From positions 3,038,001-3,102,000 of the forward strand of contig NZ_JAUSXY010000001.1 in the NCBI RefSeq assembly GCF_030944625.1: 64,000 nt of DNA, given 5' to 3'. Position 1 is the first letter of the stretch. The number at the start of each line of letters is the position of its first letter. Under the pieces are notes generated by a model that ran no database searches, had not been told where the DNA came from, and saw only the letters and a program-made list of their open reading frames with translations. Shown in pieces: positions 1-7,668 of this stretch. This stretch comes from Arthrobacter sp. SLBN-112. Its GTDB lineage: Bacteria; Actinomycetota; Actinomycetes; Actinomycetales; Micrococcaceae. A program made the translations under genes and the position numbers.

Positions 1-518
1 CAGTACGTGCCGTCCGGAAAGTCAGGCGGAACGTGGGCTTCGTCTTCACCGACCCGCTTTCCCAGCTGGTCATGCCCACCGGCAGGGAGGACGTGGAACT
101 GTCGCTGCGCCGTTCAGTGAAAAACGGCACGGAGCGGCGAGTCCGGGCCGAGGCCGCCCTGGAGCGGCTGGGGCTCCTGAAGCTGGCCGACCAAAGCATC
201 TACGAACTCTCCGGCGGGGAACGTCAGCTGATGGCCCTGGCCGCCGTCCTGGCCGTCGACCCCCACGTCCTGGTCCTGGACGAGCCATCAACCCTGCTGG
301 ACCTGCGCAACCGCGAACTGCTCCGAAGAACCCTCGCGGGCCTGGACCAGCAGATCATCATGTCCACCCACGACCTTGACCTCGCCCTGGAAATGGACCG
401 GGTCCTGGTCATCGAACAGGGCCGCGTCGCCTTCGACGGCGCCCCGGCGGACGCCGTCGCGGCCTATCGTTCATGGTGCCTGGACGGGCTTATTCCCGCC
501 TCGCGGGACACCCCGTGA
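1..518 (+). CDS. bioM: ECF transporter ATP-binding subunit, probably BioM (5' partial)
   Basis: The reading frame is open from the window edge (codons start at base 3), so the N-terminus and Walker A lie outside the window. Visible are the ABC signature ELSGGERQ, a Walker B ending in DEPSTLLD and the H-loop in STHDLDLA. It would hydrolyse ATP on the cytoplasmic side to drive an energy-coupling-factor importer together with the membrane protein encoded next, whose start overlaps its stop (GTGA). The compact subunit and the EcfT-like partner show an ECF module. The biotin assignment is inferred from the actinobacterial bioY-bioM-bioN arrangement and from the convergent yhfT/yhfS-like pair. Cobalt or another vitamin is possible because the substrate-binding S component is not visible. 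Confidence 0.75.
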   Translation, partial: VRAVRKVRRNVGFVFTDPLSQLVMPTGREDVELSLRRSVKNGTERRVRAEAALERLGLLKLADQSIYELSGGERQLMALAAVLAVDPHVLVLDEPSTLLDLRNRELLRRTLAGLDQQIIMSTHDLDLALEMDRVLVIEQGRVAFDGAPADAVAAYRSWCLDGLIPASRDTP

Positions 519-1138
519 GGGGCCACGGCTTCCTCCTGGCCAACTATGTGCCGGGCACCTCGCTCCTCCACCGGTCACCTCTCGCCTTAAAGTTCCTGCT
601 GGTGCTTGCCTGCGGCCTGGCATCCTTCATCATCGTGGACTGGCGGCTCTCCGCTGCCGTCCTGGCAGTACTTTGCGGACTCTTCCTGCTGACGGGAGCG
701 GGAGTGAAAAGGCTCTGGGGCGCTGTCCGGCCCCTTGTCCCGGTGCTCCTGGTGGTCGGACTCTTCCAAGGATGGCAGCTGGGTGCCCCCACCGGCGCCC
801 GGATCGTCCTGAACATCCTGGTCTGCATCGTTGCCGCATCCCTGCTCACCGCCACGACTCCCGTCCAACAGCTGCTCGACGGCGTCGTCCAGCTGGCGCG
901 TCCCTTCGAGAGGTTCGGCGCCGACCCTGAGCGTTTCGCCCTCACCATCGGCATCATGCTCCGCAGCATTCCGTACATCGCGGGAACGTTCGCGGACGTA
1001 CGCGATTCCGCGCGGGCCAGGGGCCTGGATCGCAATCCCCGGGCCCTTGTCCTGCCGGTCTTCATCACCTCGGTGGCGTACGCTCGGCAAACGGGCGAAG
1101 CGCTGGCTGCCCGCGGCCTGGGCGAAGCCGAGGACTGA
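515..1138 (+). CDS. bioN: ECF transporter transmembrane subunit, probably BioN (EcfT family)
   Basis: Polytopic membrane protein of about 207 aa that would couple the ATPase to a substrate-binding S component. Hydrophobic segments cover roughly residues 18-60 and 70-110. The C-terminal cytoplasmic part carries the two Ala-Arg-Gly coupling motifs typical of EcfT/BioN (SARARGLD and LAARGLGE). I chose the GTG at 515 because it overlaps the upstream stop as GTGA, the usual translational coupling, although an in-frame ATG exists at 473. Biotin is the most likely substrate from context, but the family alone does not define substrate. Confidence 0.75.
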   Translation: MRGHGFLLANYVPGTSLLHRSPLALKFLLVLACGLASFIIVDWRLSAAVLAVLCGLFLLTGAGVKRLWGAVRPLVPVLLVVGLFQGWQLGAPTGARIVLNILVCIVAASLLTATTPVQQLLDGVVQLARPFERFGADPERFALTIGIMLRSIPYIAGTFADVRDSARARGLDRNPRALVLPVFITSVAYARQTGEALAARGLGEAED

Positions 1139-1159
1139 CGCAGCCCCCGATAACGAGCG

Positions 1160-2341
1160 TCAGCGAACCAGGCGCTGGTACTCCAGGAGCGCGGCGGTTC
1201 CCATCCCGCCCGCCATGCTGATCATCGCCATCGCCAGGGTGCCGGGCACGGACGACCGTCGCGCCTGGGCCAGCAACCGCGTTACCAGGACGGCCCCGGA
1301 CGCGCCGTAGGCATGCCCCAGGGCCAGCGCCCCGCCGTCCAGGTTCGAGCGCGCCGGATCGATCCCCAGCTCGTCAAGGCATGCGAGTGTCTGCGAGGCG
1401 AACGCCTCGTTGAATTCCACGAGGTCCAGCTCCCCGGCGGTAACACCTGCACCGGCCAGTACGTGGCGTGCCGCGCTCGCGGCACCGATCCCGAGTACCC
1501 CCGGAGCAACCCCGGAGATGTGGGTACCGCGGACCAGCAACGCGTCCCGGGCGCCGAGTTCGCGCGCCCGGTGCAGCGAAGTCATGACGACGGCGGCTGC
1601 GGCGTCCGCGTCGAAGCACGAGTTTCCGGCGGTGACGGTTCCCCCTGGGACGAAGGCGGCAGGGAACCGTGCCATGACCGCCGGGGTGAGGGCGGCCCGC
1701 GGTCCGTCATCAGTTGCGACGGCGCCCGCGGGGGTGGGCAGCGTGACGATTTCGCCGTCGAAAAGCCCGTTCCGCATGGCTGCGAGGGCTTTCCGGTGGC
1801 TGGCCAGCGCGAAGGCATCCTGGCGGTCCCGGCCCACGCCGTATTCCTGCGCCACCGTTTCGGCGGCCACGCCCATGTCCGGATCGCCAAAGCTGTCCGG
1901 CACAAACTGGGCGCGGCGGTAGAACTCCGGGACGCCGTCGTCGGTCCGGTGCGCGCGCAACGGCGCCGTACTGGTGCTCTCCACTCCCCCGGCCAGGTAC
2001 ACCTGGTTGCCGCCGCCGGCCACCAGCCGGGCGGCGAGCACGATGGCGTCCAGCCCGGAACCGCACTGCCGGTCCACGGTGAGCCCGGGAACGGTGACCG
2101 GGAGTCCTGCCTCCAGCAGGGCCAGGCGGGCCACATTTCCGCCGCCGCCCACGGCGTTGCCGATGATCACGTCGTCAACAGAGGACGGATCCAGGGCGGC
2201 GCCGGTGACCAGTTCCCGCAGGACCGGCGCCAGGAGTTCATGGGAGCGCAAGGTCCGCAAAGGGCCGTTGATGCGGCAGACCGGTGTCCGGAGCGCTGCG
2301 ATGATGACTGGCTGCCGTTCCGCGGGAAGGTGTTCAGCCAC
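1160..2341 (-). CDS. thiolase family protein, YhfS-like, with Ser in place of the second catalytic Cys
   Basis: A 393-aa thiolase-fold protein. The nucleophile Cys is present in DRQCGSGLDA, as are the NEAFASQ block and the GHAYGASGA His block. The C-terminal motif, usually C-x-G-G-G-x-G, reads ISMAGGMG, so the general acid/base Cys is Ser (codon AGC). Ordinary Claisen condensation or thiolysis may therefore be altered. The GTG start at 2341 overlaps the ligase stop by eight bases (GTGGCTGA), which gives a full-length thiolase and implies coupling. Gene order and convergence with bioM/bioN recall B. subtilis yhfU-yhfT-yhfS, a BirA-controlled set with a BioY paralogue. A role in biotin or pimeloyl metabolism is inference. 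Beta-oxidation is the alternative. Confidence 0.8.
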   Translation of the reverse strand: MAEHLPAERQPVIIAALRTPVCRINGPLRTLRSHELLAPVLRELVTGAALDPSSVDDVIIGNAVGGGGNVARLALLEAGLPVTVPGLTVDRQCGSGLDAIVLAARLVAGGGNQVYLAGGVESTSTAPLRAHRTDDGVPEFYRRAQFVPDSFGDPDMGVAAETVAQEYGVGRDRQDAFALASHRKALAAMRNGLFDGEIVTLPTPAGAVATDDGPRAALTPAVMARFPAAFVPGGTVTAGNSCFDADAAAAVVMTSLHRARELGARDALLVRGTHISGVAPGVLGIGAASAARHVLAGAGVTAGELDLVEFNEAFASQTLACLDELGIDPARSNLDGGALALGHAYGASGAVLVTRLLAQARRSSVPGTLAMAMISMAGGMGTAALLEYQRLVR

Positions 2342-3740
2342 CAAGGGTGCGCACCCTCGGGTCCCTGGCGTTGATCCACTCCAGCAGCAGGCTGCGGCTG
2401 ACCTTGCCACGGTCGGTGGTGGGGAGTTCGGGCAGGAGGTAGTACTGCAGCGGCCGCTTGTCCCTGGACAGGATGTCCTCCAGCCCGGTCCGCAGCTGGG
2501 TGGCGGTGATCCCGCCATGGGACGGGACTACACCGGCCACTACGCGCTGGCCGCGCAAGTCGTCCGGCATGCCGGCAGCCACCGCGGCCGCCACCCCGGG
2601 GACGGCGGCCAACGCCAGTTCAACTTCGTGCGGGTAGACGTTCCGCCCGGCGGTGAGGATCATGTCCGCACGCCGGCCCAGGATGTGCAGCTCCCCGTCC
2701 GCCAGATAGCCTTGGTCCCCCACCGTGTGCCAGCTTCCGAACGAGCGCAGGGCCTCGCCGTCGTCTCCCCACAGGTACCCGTTGCTGACCATGCCGCTGC
2801 GAACACAGATGTTGCCGTAGCCGCCGTCCGGCACATGGGCACCGGAGTCATCCAGGATCGTGACCTCGACGCCGGGAAAGGGCCGGCCAATTCCGGTTCC
2901 ACCCGGTGTAGCGGCCTGCCCGGCTGCCAGTCCGAGCCCGGAGACGAAGCTCAGCTCGGAGGCGCCGTAGTACTCGTAGATTGTCGCGTTGGGCGCCCAG
3001 CGCCGGGCAGCTTCGAGGGTCCTGGCATCGAGTTTGGAGCCGGCGCAGATGATGGTACGGATTCCGGAGGCGTCAACGCACCCGGTCATGCCGCGTTCAC
3101 TGAGCATCCGCAGCATGGTGGGCACCAGCACCAGGCGGGTAACCCGGTCGTGGGTGATGGCTGCGTGGACGTCGCCGACGTCGAACGACTCCACCGTTTG
3201 GAACTCGGAACCGGCGTAAAGGCATTCGGCCAGGGCGTACAGGTTCAGGCTCGCGGCCAGCGGGCCTGGGGCGAGCGTGACGTCATCCTGGCGGAGGCCG
3301 AAGAACTCGATGGAGGCGTCAAAGGACTGCTGCCAGGACTGCCGTGAACGGGTGAAGGCCTTGGGCACCGATGTGGTTCCCGACGTGAGTCCAATCAGGA
3401 ATTCGGTGTCCGGCGGCCCGTCGATCAGGCTGTCGTCCGGGGAAACCTGAGCCGGAACAGCGCGCGCCTCAACCCGCCTGACAATGTCCTCCTGCAGGGC
3501 GGCAGGCCAGGAAGGATCGAGGACTGCGCACTGCCGGCTGCCGGCAACCGCGGCCGCAAACTGCACCGCGAAATGAACGGAGTTGGCCTCGCAGAGGGTG
3601 GTCACCGACTTTGTGTCCGCCACCAGTGCCTCTGCAGCATCCCGCAGCTCCGCCCAGTCCAGCCGGCGCCCGGCAATCACGACGGCGGTGTGGTGCGGCC
3701 GTTGCTCCGCCCAGCGCTGGATCTTGTTCAGGAATGGCAC
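2334..3740 (-). CDS. AMP-dependent acyl-CoA ligase, YhfT-like
   Basis: ANL-superfamily ligase of 468 aa that would activate a carboxylate as acyl-AMP and transfer it to CoA. It shows the P-loop TSGTTSVPK, the YEYYGASE adenylate motif, the GRRADMILTAGRNVYPHE hinge region, and the C-terminal catalytic Lys in PTTDRGKVSR. It begins with GTG, and TAGAGT lies six bases upstream, which fits a leaderless transcript. It is translationally coupled to the thiolase. The pair resembles yhfT-yhfS of Bacillus, suggesting a biotin-related acyl substrate such as pimelate or another dicarboxylate or fatty acid. The substrate cannot be read from the sequence. Confidence 0.8.
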   Translation of the reverse strand: MPFLNKIQRWAEQRPHHTAVVIAGRRLDWAELRDAAEALVADTKSVTTLCEANSVHFAVQFAAAVAGSRQCAVLDPSWPAALQEDIVRRVEARAVPAQVSPDDSLIDGPPDTEFLIGLTSGTTSVPKAFTRSRQSWQQSFDASIEFFGLRQDDVTLAPGPLAASLNLYALAECLYAGSEFQTVESFDVGDVHAAITHDRVTRLVLVPTMLRMLSERGMTGCVDASGIRTIICAGSKLDARTLEAARRWAPNATIYEYYGASELSFVSGLGLAAGQAATPGGTGIGRPFPGVEVTILDDSGAHVPDGGYGNICVRSGMVSNGYLWGDDGEALRSFGSWHTVGDQGYLADGELHILGRRADMILTAGRNVYPHEVELALAAVPGVAAAVAAGMPDDLRGQRVVAGVVPSHGGITATQLRTGLEDILSRDKRPLQYYLLPELPTTDRGKVSRSLLLEWINARDPRVRTLGG

Positions 3741-3746
3741 GGACCA

Positions 3747-3752
3747 ACTCTA
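3747..3752 (-). promoter_or_regulatory. -10 hexamer of the ligase-thiolase operon (leaderless)
   Basis: TAGAGT lies six bases before the GTG start at 3740 and no ribosome binding site is visible, so the mRNA probably begins at or next to the start codon. Confidence 0.5.
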
Positions 3753-3786
3753 CCGGCCTGCACGGATTGAGCTCCCGGGCCGCGGG

Positions 3787-3792
3787 TAATGT
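3787..3792 (+). promoter_or_regulatory. -10 hexamer of the zinc peptidase gene (leaderless)
   Basis: TAATGT lies six bases before the ATG at 3799. It is back to back with the ligase promoter inside a 58-base divergent spacer. Confidence 0.5.
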
Positions 3793-3798
3793 GACGTT

Positions 3799-4680
3799 AT
3801 GAGTTTCAACGACAACGCGCAGCTGGATCCGTCCCAGGTCCAGGACCGGCGGGGCATGGGCACGGGCGTAAAGGTTGGGGGCGGGATTGGCGGCGGCCTG
3901 GTGCTGCTCATCGCGCTCCTGCTGGGCGTCAACCCGAACCTCCTGGGCGGATTGACCGACGGCGGTTCCGCCGGGCAATCCCAGGGCACCGCACCCGCCT
4001 GCACCACCGGAGCGGACGCGGACGCCCGGCTGGACTGCCGGATCACCGGCACGGTCAACAGCCTCAACGCCTTCTGGCCCGGCTATCTCAAGAAGTACAA
4101 CGTGCAGTACCCCCGGCCGGAAGCGGTGATCTTCAGCGGCGGAACCAATACCGCATGCGGCGCCGCCACCTCGGAGGTGGGTCCCTTCTACTGCCCCACT
4201 GACACCACCGCGTATTTCGACCCCGGGTTCTTCCAGGAACTCGTGGACCGGTTTGGTTCTTCAGGCGGCCCCCTGGCGCAGGAATACGTGGTGGCACACG
4301 AGTTTGGCCACCACGTCCAGAACCTGCTCGGCGACCTGGGGCGGGCCCAGCAGGATCCCCAAGGACCCGAGTCCGGCTCCGTCCGGACGGAGCTGCAGGC
4401 TGACTGCTACGCAGGGTTGTGGGCCAAGTACGCGTCCAGCACTCCTGACCCGGCCACCGGTCAGCCGTACCTGGAACCGCTCACCCAGCAGGATGTCAAC
4501 GATGCGCTCTCGGCTGCTGCGTCCGTGGGTGACGACCGGATCCAGAAGGCCGCCACGGGACGGGTTTCCCCCGAAGGCTGGACGCACGGTTCCAGCGAGG
4601 AGCGCCAGCGTTGGTTCTCGCGGGGCTACCAGTCCGGCGACATCAAACAGTGCGACACGTTCAGCGCCGCCACCCTCTAA
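3799..4680 (+). CDS. neutral zinc metallopeptidase, YpfJ family
   Basis: A 293-aa protein of the putative neutral zinc metallopeptidase family (Pfam Zn_peptidase). A short cytoplasmic N-terminus is followed by one Gly-rich transmembrane helix at about residues 28-45, which places the peptidase domain outside the membrane. The metal site is visible as VVAHEFGHHVQ (HExxH-like, with His ligands and catalytic Glu). Several Cys in the extracellular part may form disulfides. The physiological substrate of this family is unknown. It stands alone, divergent from the ligase-thiolase pair and convergent with the suf operon. Confidence 0.85.
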   Translation: MSFNDNAQLDPSQVQDRRGMGTGVKVGGGIGGGLVLLIALLLGVNPNLLGGLTDGGSAGQSQGTAPACTTGADADARLDCRITGTVNSLNAFWPGYLKKYNVQYPRPEAVIFSGGTNTACGAATSEVGPFYCPTDTTAYFDPGFFQELVDRFGSSGGPLAQEYVVAHEFGHHVQNLLGDLGRAQQDPQGPESGSVRTELQADCYAGLWAKYASSTPDPATGQPYLEPLTQQDVNDALSAAASVGDDRIQKAATGRVSPEGWTHGSSEERQRWFSRGYQSGDIKQCDTFSAATL

Positions 4681-4688
4681 CCGCATCC

Positions 4689-4740
4689 ATTGCTCCGTAT
4701 TTGTCGTTTTGGAGCTTCAAAACGACAAATACGGAGCAAT
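4689..4740. repeat. perfect 22-bp inverted repeat, AT-rich
   Basis: The arms at 4689-4710 and 4719-4740 are exactly complementary and enclose an 8-base loop (GGAGCTTC). The stem is AT-rich in an otherwise very GC-rich region and starts 9 bases after the zinc peptidase stop. It could be a terminator, an mRNA-stabilising hairpin, or a copy of a dispersed palindromic element. Confidence 0.8.
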
Positions 4741-4754
4741 CGATGGGTGGGGAC

Positions 4755-4799
4755 GACGACGGCGGGCCACCTTCCTTGGGAAGGTGACCCGCCGTCGTC
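4755..4799. terminator. bidirectional intrinsic terminator-like hairpin
   Basis: The 21-base arms 4755-4775 and 4779-4799 pair with a single mismatch around a 3-base loop. It sits between the convergent zinc peptidase gene and sufT and can serve both directions. Confidence 0.75.
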
Positions 4800-4817
4800 C
4801 CTTAACAGGGGCCTCCG

Positions 4818-4862
4818 CCGCCGAGGGTTCCCTGACCGAGCGAAGCGAGGTTAGGGCGGCGG
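4818..4862. repeat. REP-like hairpin with GAGCGAAGCGA loop
   Basis: The outer stem is 4818-4823/4857-4862 and the inner 8-bp stem (one G-T pair) is 4830-4837/4849-4856, closed by the loop GAGCGAAGCGA, with a bulge on the left side. It ends seven bases from the sufT stop. The shape resembles short extragenic palindromes. Copy number cannot be judged from this window. Confidence 0.5.
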
Positions 4863-4868
4863 TAGGGA

Positions 4869-5201
4869 TCAGATGTTGAAGCCGAGGGCCCGCATCTGGT
4901 CCTTGCCGTCATCGGTGATCCGCTCGGGACCCCATGGCGGCATCCATACCCAGTTCAGGCGCCAGTCGTCCACAACGCCGTCCAGGGCCTGTCCCACCTG
5001 CTCCTCGAGCACGTCGGTGAGCGGGCAGGCGGCGGTGGTCAGCGTCATGTCGATCAGCAGCGCACCGTCGTCGTCGGAGTACTTGAGGCCGTACAGCAGG
5101 CCCAGGTCCACCACGTTGACGCCAAGCTCAGGGTCGATGACGTCCTTGAGCGCCTCTTCGACGTCCTCCAGGGCCGTACGGCCCGGCTTGATTTCGGTCA
5201 T
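4869..5201 (-). CDS. sufT: SufT, MIP18/DUF59 Fe-S cluster assembly factor
   Basis: A 110-aa single-domain DUF59 (MIP18) protein. The family helps mature Fe-S proteins and is the usual last gene of actinobacterial suf operons. Visible are the VIDPELGVNVVDLGL block and the conserved Cys in TTAACPLTD. The start is ATG with an AAGGAC ribosome binding site, 12 bases after sufC. It probably acts as a carrier or accessory factor with the SufBCD scaffold in the cytoplasm. Confidence 0.9.
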   Translation of the reverse strand: MTEIKPGRTALEDVEEALKDVIDPELGVNVVDLGLLYGLKYSDDDGALLIDMTLTTAACPLTDVLEEQVGQALDGVVDDWRLNWVWMPPWGPERITDDGKDQMRALGFNI

Positions 5202-5213
5202 GACAAGTCCTTA

Positions 5214-6008
5214 CTAGGCCTGTGCTGCGGCGGCAGCCGCGATGGTGGCTGCACCGGCGCCCGTGGCGTAACGGTCGTAGCCCTCTTCCTCGAGGCGGTC
5301 CGCAAGCTCGGGGCCGCCTTCCTCGACGACCTGGCCGTCCACGAACACGTGCACGAAGTCAGGCTTGATGTAGCGCAGGATGCGCGTGTAGTGGGTGATG
5401 AGCAGCGTGCCCATGTTGCCTTCGGCGTGGGCGCGGTTGACGCCCTCCGAGACGATCTTCAGCGCATCAACGTCCAGGCCCGAGTCGGTCTCGTCCAGGA
5501 CGGCGAACTTCGGCTTGAAGAGTTCCAGCTGCAGGATCTCCACGCGCTTCTTCTCGCCGCCGGAGAAACCTTCGTTGACGTTCCGCTGGGCGAAGTCAGC
5601 GTCGATGCGCAGCTTCTCCATGGCCGACTTGACGTCCTTGGTCCAGGTGCGCAGGGCCGGCGCCTGGCCGTCAATGGCGGTCTTGGCGGTCCGCAGGAAG
5701 TTGGTCATGGTGACACCGGGAACCTCCACCGGGTACTGCATGGCCAGGAAGACGCCGGCGCGGGCGCGCTCGTCAACACTCATGGCCAGGACGTCTTCGC
5801 CATCCATGGTGATGGTGCCGCTGGTGACGGTGTAGCGGGGGTGGCCGGCGATGGTGGACGCCAGGGTGGACTTGCCGGAGCCGTTGGGCCCCATGATGGC
5901 GTGCGTTTCGCCGGTCCGGATGGTCAGGCTGACGCCCTTCAGGATCTCCTTGGTGCCCTGCTCCGTCTCAATGCTGACGTGCAGGTCCTTGATCTCAAGA
6001 GTTGACAT
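5214..6008 (-). CDS. sufC: SufC, Fe-S assembly ATPase
   Basis: ABC-type ATPase of 264 aa. The Walker A is GPNGSGKST at about residue 40, the signature FSGGEKKR, Walker B KFAVLDETDSGLD, and the H-loop lies in LLITHYTR. The Glu-Lys-Lys form of the signature and the ETDSGLD Walker B are typical of SufC and distinguish it from transporters. It powers cluster assembly on the SufBC2D complex in the cytoplasm. The C-terminus carries an Ala-rich tail. A purine-rich AAAGAAAGAAG stretch precedes the ATG. Confidence 0.96.
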   Translation of the reverse strand: MSTLEIKDLHVSIETEQGTKEILKGVSLTIRTGETHAIMGPNGSGKSTLASTIAGHPRYTVTSGTITMDGEDVLAMSVDERARAGVFLAMQYPVEVPGVTMTNFLRTAKTAIDGQAPALRTWTKDVKSAMEKLRIDADFAQRNVNEGFSGGEKKRVEILQLELFKPKFAVLDETDSGLDVDALKIVSEGVNRAHAEGNMGTLLITHYTRILRYIKPDFVHVFVDGQVVEEGGPELADRLEEEGYDRYATGAGAATIAAAAAAQA

Positions 6009-6050
6009 GCTCTTCTTTCTTTTCGTTCGTAAGTCTGGTGCTGCGGGCGC

Positions 6051-6407
6051 TCAGTAGTTGTTTACTGCCGCGCCGTTCAAAACGTTGGTGACGTCCACGT
6101 AGACGTCGTCGCCGTCGAGTTCAATGGCGAAGACCGGCACGGGGTCGTAGGCAGGGAGCTGGAGCGGCTGGCCACTGCGCAGGTCGAACTGGGAGCCGTG
6201 CCCCCAGCACTCGATGGCGCAGCCTTCCACGTCGCCTTCGGACAGGGAAATGTCCGCGTGCGAGCATGTGTCGCCGATGGCGTGGATGTCGCCCATCGAG
6301 TCCCGGACCACGGCCACTGGATAGCCGTCCACCAGGACGCGCAGCGCCTGCTTGACCTGGATGTCGCCGGCGCTGCACACCAGCTCGCCCTTGGGAGTCC
6401 CGTTCAT
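6051..6407 (-). CDS. Rieske-type [2Fe-2S] ferredoxin inside the suf operon
   Basis: A 118-aa stand-alone Rieske domain. The cluster ligands are visible as TCSHAD (Cys-x-His) and ECWGHGSQF (Cys-x2-His). It resembles the ferredoxin subunits of non-heme iron dioxygenases, but no oxygenase is encoded nearby. Its position between sufD and sufC suggests electron delivery during cluster biogenesis or a cluster-sensing role. That is inference from neighbourhood, as the family does not prove it. Spacing to sufD is 19 bases. Confidence 0.9.
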   Translation of the reverse strand: MNGTPKGELVCSAGDIQVKQALRVLVDGYPVAVVRDSMGDIHAIGDTCSHADISLSEGDVEGCAIECWGHGSQFDLRSGQPLQLPAYDPVPVFAIELDGDDVYVDVTNVLNGAAVNNY

Positions 6408-6426
6408 GCGTTCGTGCCTGTCCGTC

Positions 6427-7668
6427 CTAGTAGTCGATTGCGGTGAGTTCGCGTTCCACGGCCTCGGTCAGGCGCTCTTCGAGGGCCGGAACCTTGATCT
6501 GCTGGATGATCTCGTTCAGGAAGCCGCGCACCACCAGGCGGCGGGCAACGTCCTCGGGGATGCCGCGTGCCATCAGGTAGAACAGGTGCTCATCGTCGAA
6601 GCGGCCGGTGGCACTTGCGTGCCCGGCGCCTTCGATCAGGCCGGTTTCGATCTCGAGGTTCGGAACGGAATCCGCGCGGCAGCCCTCGGTCAGGACCAGG
6701 TTCTGGTTCTTCTCGTAGGAGTCGGTGCCTTCGGCCTGCTTCTGGATCAGGACGTCGCCAACCCAGACCGTGTGCGCACCCTTGCCCTGCAGCGCGCCCT
6801 TATACAGGACGTTGGACTTGCAGTTGGGCACGTTGTGGTCCACGAACGAGCGGTGCTCAAGGTGCTGGCCTGCGTCGGCAAAGTAGAGACCCAGGAGTTC
6901 GGCCTCGGCACCTTCACCGGCGAAGCGGACGTTGGAGTTCATCCGCACGATCTTGCCGCCGAGGGAGACGGCAATGTGCTTGTAGACGGCGTCCTTGGCA
7001 ACCTCGGCGTCATGCTGGGCCAGGTGCTTGGCGTCGTCACCCCACAGCTGCAGCGATACGACGGTGAGGTGGGCGCCTTCGCGGACCAGGATCTCCACGT
7101 TGCCGTTGTGGTCGGCGGAGCCGTCGTGTTCGATGATCACGACGGCGCGGCTGTTCACCCCGGCCTCGATCACGTGGTGGGAGTTGGTGCGCCGTCCCGC
7201 CCCGTTGCCGGTAAGGACCAGCCGGACGGGGGCGTCCAGCTCGGCGTTGGCCGGGATCGAGATGAGCTGGGCTTCCGCTGAGTTGGCGGAGGCGACGACG
7301 GCGGCCCGGTCGGCAGGCACCAGCGTGGCGCCGCGGGGAGCCTCACCGGCGCGCAAGGTTCCCTGGCGGACGCCCTCGGGCGCCTCCAAGGAAACGCCCA
7401 GGGCGCCGGCTTCAGCCGCCGTGTCGGAGAGCAGGTTGGCCAGTTCGCGTACCGGGGTGAAGCGCCATTCCTCTTCGCGGCCGTTCGGCAACGCGAAATC
7501 GGCCACGTTGTGGCTGGTGAGGCGTTCCGCGCGGGAGGCCATGACCTGTACGCCGTGGCTGTGGTGGCGGTCCACCTTGGAGGCAACGAGATGTTCGCCC
7601 TCCTCGGTGAAACCGGCGATCGACGGTGCGCCGATGCGCGCCTTTTCAGTAGTAGCTTCGGCAGTCAT
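6427..7668 (-). CDS. sufD: SufD, Fe-S scaffold subunit
   Basis: A 413-aa member of the SufBD family forming the scaffold with SufB and SufC. The beta-helix core occupies about residues 150-360, and the conserved C-terminal block reads LFYLMARGIPEDVARRLVVR. The ATG overlaps the sufB stop by one base (TAATG), so the two are translationally coupled. It is shorter and less conserved at the N-terminus than SufB, as usual. Confidence 0.96.
   Translation of the reverse strand: MTAEATTEKARIGAPSIAGFTEEGEHLVASKVDRHHSHGVQVMASRAERLTSHNVADFALPNGREEEWRFTPVRELANLLSDTAAEAGALGVSLEAPEGVRQGTLRAGEAPRGATLVPADRAAVVASANSAEAQLISIPANAELDAPVRLVLTGNGAGRRTNSHHVIEAGVNSRAVVIIEHDGSADHNGNVEILVREGAHLTVVSLQLWGDDAKHLAQHDAEVAKDAVYKHIAVSLGGKIVRMNSNVRFAGEGAEAELLGLYFADAGQHLEHRSFVDHNVPNCKSNVLYKGALQGKGAHTVWVGDVLIQKQAEGTDSYEKNQNLVLTEGCRADSVPNLEIETGLIEGAGHASATGRFDDEHLFYLMARGIPEDVARRLVVRGFLNEIIQQIKVPALEERLTEAVERELTAIDY

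Noticed and set aside
3741..3798. BirA or BioQ operator in the spacer before the ligase-thiolase pair
   Set aside because: Neither the GTTAAC-type BirA dyad nor the BioQ palindrome is present, so biotin control of this promoter is not supported by sequence.
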